A program made the position numbers and the translations under genes. The notes beneath the pieces were generated by a model. It had not been told where the DNA came from and ran no database searches. It saw only the letters and a program-made list of their open reading frames with translations. From positions 1 to 64,000 of the forward strand of contig JAZKEF010000011.1 of NCBI GenBank assembly GCA_040387195.1: a stretch of DNA of 64,000 nucleotides. Reading direction: 5' to 3'. Shown piece by piece: positions 60,548 to 64,000 of the stretch (the first letter of the stretch is position 1; each line of letters begins with the position of its first letter). The DNA comes from UKL13-3 sp040387195 (GTDB taxonomy: Bacteria; Bacteroidota; Bacteroidia; UKL13-3).

Positions 60548-62251
60548 ATGAATAAAATATACAAAAAAGTTTCGGCAATTTTCAATCACGGAAATTGGAA
60601 ACAATTAGCAATGGCGTTACTTTTTCTATTAACGCTTAACCAGGTTCATTCGCAAACACACGAACGCAAGTGGAATGCAGGAGTAATGGGCGGATTCTCG
60701 GTATACGCAGGAGATCTGGGAAATAGTATGACAGATTTTACTTCTGATGTGCTACGTCAGAATGTAATCGGAGGAATTAATCTCTCCCGCTATGTAAACC
60801 GTTCTTTGGATGTAACACTTACGGCAACTATTGGTTCATTCGGGTATTATAAAGATAATGCAACCGTTTTCAAAGGCGATATGATGCATGCAAATTTCAC
60901 CCTTAAATATAAGTTCTACAATGGGTACATGATTTCGGAGGATAGTAAAATTGCACCTTATGTATTTGCAGGAATTGGTTTTTCTGATTTTTCTGGACCA
61001 AACATCACCAATAACATAGATGTTCCCATTGTTGGTGGAGCGGGTGTTAGATACCGTTTGAATGATGTTATTGGTATAACATACCAGGCTACTTTCGGTT
61101 ATATGAGTACTGCTCATAATAGTCCGATCCTAACGCCCAATGTAACACCAACCGGTAATGATCTATTTATGATGCATACCTTAGGTTTTGGCTTTAATCT
61201 CGGAAAAGGGAAAGATGCAGACAAAGATGGTGTAACGGATAGAAAAGATAAATGTTCGGGAACACCTGCAGGAGCTAAAGTTGATATCAACGGTTGTCCG
61301 CTTGATGCTGATGCCGATGGTGTAGCTGATTATTTGGATAAATGTCCTTCTTTAGCCGGTATTGCAGCTACTAGTGGCTGTCCCGACACAGATAAAGATG
61401 GAATTGCAGATAACGAAGATCAATGTCCAACAGAGGCCGGACCGGCCACTTCAAAAGGATGTCCGGATACAGATAATGATGGTATTATCGACAGCAAGGA
61501 TAAATGTCCGAACATAAAAGGTTCAATTACAATGGATGGTTGCCCCGATCGTGACGGTGATGGTATTAGAGATGAAGAGGATTTATGTCCGGATACAAAA
61601 GGTGTAGCTGCGTTTAAAGGCTGCCCTGATACAGATGCTGATGGTATTGAAGACGCAAAAGATATGTGTCCGCAAATTAAAGGAACAACTGCTACCAATG
61701 GCTGCCCTGATACTGATAATGATGGTGTGCATGATGGAATTGATAAATGTCCAGCAGTTTCAGGAAGTGCCACACACAGTGGTTGCCCGGATACAGATGC
61801 CGATGGTGTATATGATGATATAGATAAGTGTATTACAATACCCGGAACAGCAACCAATTCAGGTTGTCCTGAACTCAAAAAGGAAACCAAACAATTATTC
61901 GAAAAAGCATTACAAGGTATTCAGTTCGAAACAGGTAAGGCCATTATCAAACCTGTATCGTTCCCTATTTTGAACGCTATCGTAAAAGTAATGAAAGAAA
62001 ATCCTTCTTATAAATTAATCATTGGCGGGCATACAGATAATGTTGGTGATGATGCAATGAACCAAACACTTTCACAAAATCGTGCTGATGCTGTAGCAAA
62101 TTACCTTATTGAACATGGAGTTGATCCAATGAAAGTAAGCGCAACAGGTTATGGTGAATCAAGCCCGGTTGATACCAATGGTTCAGTAAAAGGAAGAACC
62201 CGCAACCGCAGGGTAGAGTTTAAGGTAGAATTTTTGAAAATCGTAGAATAA
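60548..62251 (+). CDS. OmpA-family protein with barrel and thrombospondin type-3 repeats
   Basis: A 567-residue outer-membrane protein. After a signal peptide (to QVHSQ) comes a barrel (about 35-220: WNAGVMGGFSVYAGDLGNSM to HTLGFGFNLGK), then eight Ca-binding TSP3 repeats (DTDxDGIxDxxDxCPxxxG) and a C-terminal OmpA domain (about 445-567) with IIGGHTDNVGDDAMNQTLSQ, NRADAVANYLIEHG and SPVDTNGSVKGRTRNRRVEF. The OmpA domain binds peptidoglycan, so the protein links the outer membrane to the wall. It has its own leader with a TGTGTAACAT motif and a strong terminator at 62272-62307. Confidence 0.94.
   Translation: MNKIYKKVSAIFNHGNWKQLAMALLFLLTLNQVHSQTHERKWNAGVMGGFSVYAGDLGNSMTDFTSDVLRQNVIGGINLSRYVNRSLDVTLTATIGSFGYYKDNATVFKGDMMHANFTLKYKFYNGYMISEDSKIAPYVFAGIGFSDFSGPNITNNIDVPIVGGAGVRYRLNDVIGITYQATFGYMSTAHNSPILTPNVTPTGNDLFMMHTLGFGFNLGKGKDADKDGVTDRKDKCSGTPAGAKVDINGCPLDADADGVADYLDKCPSLAGIAATSGCPDTDKDGIADNEDQCPTEAGPATSKGCPDTDNDGIIDSKDKCPNIKGSITMDGCPDRDGDGIRDEEDLCPDTKGVAAFKGCPDTDADGIEDAKDMCPQIKGTTATNGCPDTDNDGVHDGIDKCPAVSGSATHSGCPDTDADGVYDDIDKCITIPGTATNSGCPELKKETKQLFEKALQGIQFETGKAIIKPVSFPILNAIVKVMKENPSYKLIIGGHTDNVGDDAMNQTLSQNRADAVANYLIEHGVDPMKVSATGYGESSPVDTNGSVKGRTRNRRVEFKVEFLKIVE
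61214..61870 (+). repeat. Eight tandem thrombospondin type-3 units in the OmpA gene
   Basis: Coding repeats of 81 bases (six units of 27 residues; the first two are 29 and 28) with the pattern DxDxDGxxDxxDxCP...GCP. Aspartates at fixed places should bind calcium. Confidence 0.85.
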
Positions 62252-62271
62252 GTAAGTTTAAGCATAAGTAT

Positions 62272-62307
62272 AAAGGGAGTTCCGGTGCAAACCGGAGCTC
62301 CTTTTTA
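62272..62307 (+). terminator. Terminator of the OmpA gene
   Basis: AAAGGGAGTTCCGGT pairs with ACCGGAGCTCCTTTTT over a 4-base loop, with one internal mismatch. Confidence 0.85.
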
Positions 62308-62486
62308 GTTTATACTAATAGTTAATATTCGATTGTGTGTGCTTATACTCAATTTAAAGGATAACGATGCTTTAAAAACAACTTGTTTCTCTTGGAACTC
62401 TCCGAAATCAGGTTTCTTATTGGAGTGTGAATCATATAACATTTAATTGGATTTGTGTAATATCCATATTGTGTATTCGGGACACC

Positions 62487-62570
62487 TTTGACAAACAATG
62501 CAAAGGATTCATAGACCTTTAAGTTGTGAAAATTTAATAAAAATGTCGCCCGCTCTGGGGCGGCATTTTT
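62487..62570 (+). promoter_or_regulatory. Promoter and terminator-like leader hairpin before the stress gene
   Basis: TTTG at 62487-62490, a 21-base spacer and TAGACCTT at 62512-62519 form a likely promoter. A strong hairpin, AAAAATGTCGCCC with GGGGCGGCATTTTT (62539-62570), then lies between this promoter and the ATG at 62590. It has the form of an intrinsic terminator, so it may act as an attenuator. Confidence 0.45.
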
Positions 62571-62589
62571 AGTACACTTAAATCCAAAG

Positions 62590-63018
62590 ATGATGAAAAC
62601 ACACACAATCATGTTAGCAGCCTTAACTTTTCTTGGTTTTGCAGCGTCAGCGCAACAGGGAAAACAAAATTTGAAAGAAGCCCGCAATAAGATGGCAGCA
62701 GCCAAATCCGATTTAAGACAGGCCCAAAAAGACTCTGTTGCAGAATACCATCAGTTCAGAAAGGAATCGTTAGTTGCCATTTCTGAAAACAACAAAAAGA
62801 TAGAGGAACTGAGGGTGAAGAAGGATGAAAAGGACAAAGCAGCATCAAAGGATTTTACAACAAATGTGAAATCACTTGAGGCTCAAAACACAGCATTACG
62901 GGAAAGCGTGAATAATTACCGTGCCGATGGAAATACCAATTGGGTAGTATTTAAACGTGAGTGGACCAAACAAATGAAAGCACTTCAGGAGTCGTTTAAA
63001 GAGTCTCGTTATGAGTAA
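62590..63018 (+). CDS. Coiled-coil stress protein, paralogue of 55495-55935
   Basis: A 142-residue exported protein: signal peptide (to ASAQQ) and then one continuous coiled coil ending NTNWVVFKREWTKQMKALQE. It shares the order of motifs with the lipoprotein at 55495-55935 (KDSVAEYHQFRKES against RDSVADYMAFKQES) but ends its signal in AQQ rather than a lipobox cysteine, so one paralogue is lipidated and the other is not. TTGTGTAATAT at 62453-62463 resembles the TGTGTAACAT motif. Function unknown. Confidence 0.78.
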   Translation: MMKTHTIMLAALTFLGFAASAQQGKQNLKEARNKMAAAKSDLRQAQKDSVAEYHQFRKESLVAISENNKKIEELRVKKDEKDKAASKDFTTNVKSLEAQNTALRESVNNYRADGNTNWVVFKREWTKQMKALQESFKESRYE

Positions 63019-63213
63019 TTATCAATACGATTACGATACATGTTCATTGATTGATATCACCTCACCAGCAATATAGCAGGCCGGTTAAGAGTTAGTTTTA
63101 GATTTTTGTTAAAAACAAAGACCAAGGGTTACCTGATTTGCTTTGTATGAATAATGCAAGTATTTAGCATAATGGTATAATGTTTTGGTTTGATTAATTG
63201 CAAATATTGCTGG

Positions 63214-63423
63214 ATGAAAACAGAAACAGAATGGAATGCGGAAATCTTAGGAATCACCCTGAAAATACAATCTCAGTTTCCCGAACTATCGAAGTATATT
63301 ACAGAGATGCCGGTATCCATACCGGATGTACAGCATCCTGAAATAACAATCAGAAATCTGAAAGAGTATTACGAATCATTAGAGACCTTGCTTGTGAAGT
63401 ATAAGGTGAATCATGAGCATTGA
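63214..63423 (+). CDS. Small hypothetical protein
   Basis: A frame of 69 residues from the ATG at 63214 (MKTETEWNAEILGITLKIQS). The sequence FPELSKYITEMPVSIPD and the helical end KEYYESLETLLVKYKVNHEH suggest a compact helical protein; no known motif is seen. The longer frame from 63190 adds MINCKYCW, which has no support. A hairpin at 63454-63485 lies between it and the convergent SRPBCC gene. Confidence 0.6.
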   Translation: MKTETEWNAEILGITLKIQSQFPELSKYITEMPVSIPDVQHPEITIRNLKEYYESLETLLVKYKVNHEH

Positions 63424-63453
63424 AAGCGAGGCTCTTTAATTAAGATAGTTAAA

Positions 63454-63485
63454 GTGAGAGAAGGAACATCAGTACATTCTCTCAC
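63454..63485 (+). terminator. Convergent hairpin
   Basis: GTGAGAGAA pairs exactly with TTCTCTCAC over 14 bases between two convergent genes. There is no long T run on either strand, so it is a weak terminator candidate. Confidence 0.4.
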
Positions 63486-63495
63486 TATCCATTGG

Positions 63496-63999
63496 CTATC
63501 TTACATTGTTTTGAAGTTTGTCCAATGATTCTTGCCAACCTGCAATACAATCATTATACATTTCTTCCGGAATACCCTCATGTTCCAGTCTCATTTTCGT
63601 TTCACCGTTTACTTCTTCAAATGTTACTGTTACAACACTTCCTGGCCATTCACCTGGCATATCATAATAAGATGGAGGGACAGTATTTCCTTTCTCGTCC
63701 GAAAAGTTATCATCATAAACTATTTTTTGTCTAGGCTTTATCTCCTTGTAGGTTCCGGTTCCCCATATTTCTTTTCCGTCAGGGCCTCTCATGTTTGCAA
63801 GGTTCTTACCACCAACCCTAAAATCAATGGTACAGGAAGTGCAGGAAAAGTCTGTAGGGCCCCACCATTTTTTGAAACTTTCAGGTTCTGTCCAAGCTTT
63901 CCATACTGTGTCAAGAGGTAAATCGAAAATTCGGGTTATTGAAACTGTTTTTGTTTGTTGGTTACCGGCAATTGCCTGGTCATTGTTTTCTGTTGTCAT
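63496..63999 (-). CDS. SRPBCC (AHSA1-like) domain protein
   Basis: A 167-residue protein whose ATG is at the edge of the window, so an upstream start cannot be excluded. ITRIFDLPLDTVWKAWTEPESFKKWWGPTDF, RVGGKNLANMRGPDG, VVTVTFEEVNGETKMRLEHEGIPEE and GWQESLDKL are the usual steps of the AHSA1/START-like SRPBCC fold, which binds hydrophobic ligands or acts as a chaperone partner. Its ligand is unknown. Confidence 0.9.
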   Translation of the reverse strand: MTTENNDQAIAGNQQTKTVSITRIFDLPLDTVWKAWTEPESFKKWWGPTDFSCTSCTIDFRVGGKNLANMRGPDGKEIWGTGTYKEIKPRQKIVYDDNFSDEKGNTVPPSYYDMPGEWPGSVVTVTFEEVNGETKMRLEHEGIPEEMYNDCIAGWQESLDKLQNNVR

Positions 64000-64000
64000 T

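Noticed and set aside
61420..61890. Minus-strand frame of 156 codons
   Set aside because: It is the mirror of the thrombospondin type-3 repeats of the OmpA gene.

Overview
The window comes from a member of the Bacteroidota. Supporting signs are type IX secretion (T9SS) sorting domains on several proteins, PorX, GldC, a PorG-like barrel, an LpxC-FabZ fusion, the phylum-specific promoter signature (TTTG, then TAnnTTTG), and DUF3667 and CHU_C-type proteins. The order is uncertain; a sphingobacterial or chitinophagal lineage fits best.

Region 1 (about 1-15,600) is accessory DNA organised like an integron. A tyrosine recombinase with IntI-like catalytic motifs, but without the extra helix region of integron integrases, is followed by about eight cassettes with every gene on the + strand. 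Cassettes are separated by imperfect palindromes of about 120-135 bp (2094-2224, 9631-9760, 10383-10515, 11324-11445, 12093-12223, 12919-13051, and degenerate ones at 13581-13797). Most start near a TAAC and end in GTTA, as attC sites do. Four carry a Bacteroidota-type -7 box at an almost fixed 55-57 bp from the terminal GTT, so the sites may also act as promoters. Cargo includes zinc-ribbon proteins, a DUF1990 protein, a DUF4160-like protein, a MORN-like secreted protein, a lipoprotein, a ParE/RelE toxin-antitoxin pair, a LysE exporter and an HExxH lipoprotein. The largest cargo is a 6.9-kb AT-rich operon: a 1787-residue protein with a GHKL ATPase, two phosphoribosyltransferase-like domains and a second GHKL domain, followed two bases later by an HExxH protein. 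It is a candidate conflict or defence system.

Region 2 (15,600-47,300) is core chromosome. It starts with a DUF3667 gene between two palindromic repeats. FabI, an M1 peptidase, dihydroorotase and a secreted M36 peptidase follow. Next is a minus-strand block with KdsA and the arabinose-5-phosphate isomerase (Kdo synthesis), GldC, a MerR regulator and PorX. Then come LpxD, LpxC-FabZ, LpxA, an ABC ATPase and convergent LpxB (lipid A synthesis). Two large T9SS type B proteins and DnaG complete it.

Region 3 (47,300-64,000) has two tRNA-Arg genes (TCT, CCG) and an assembly gap inside a repeat next to the first. A PorG-like barrel, a B12-binding radical SAM enzyme, a metal-dependent hydrolase and an ice-binding (DUF3494) protein follow. 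A + strand envelope/stress cluster ends the window: two coiled-coil stress paralogues, YtxH, PPK2, MlaE/MlaF/MlaD and an OmpA protein with thrombospondin type-3 repeats. A TGTGTAACAT motif recurs upstream of the ice-binding and OmpA genes.
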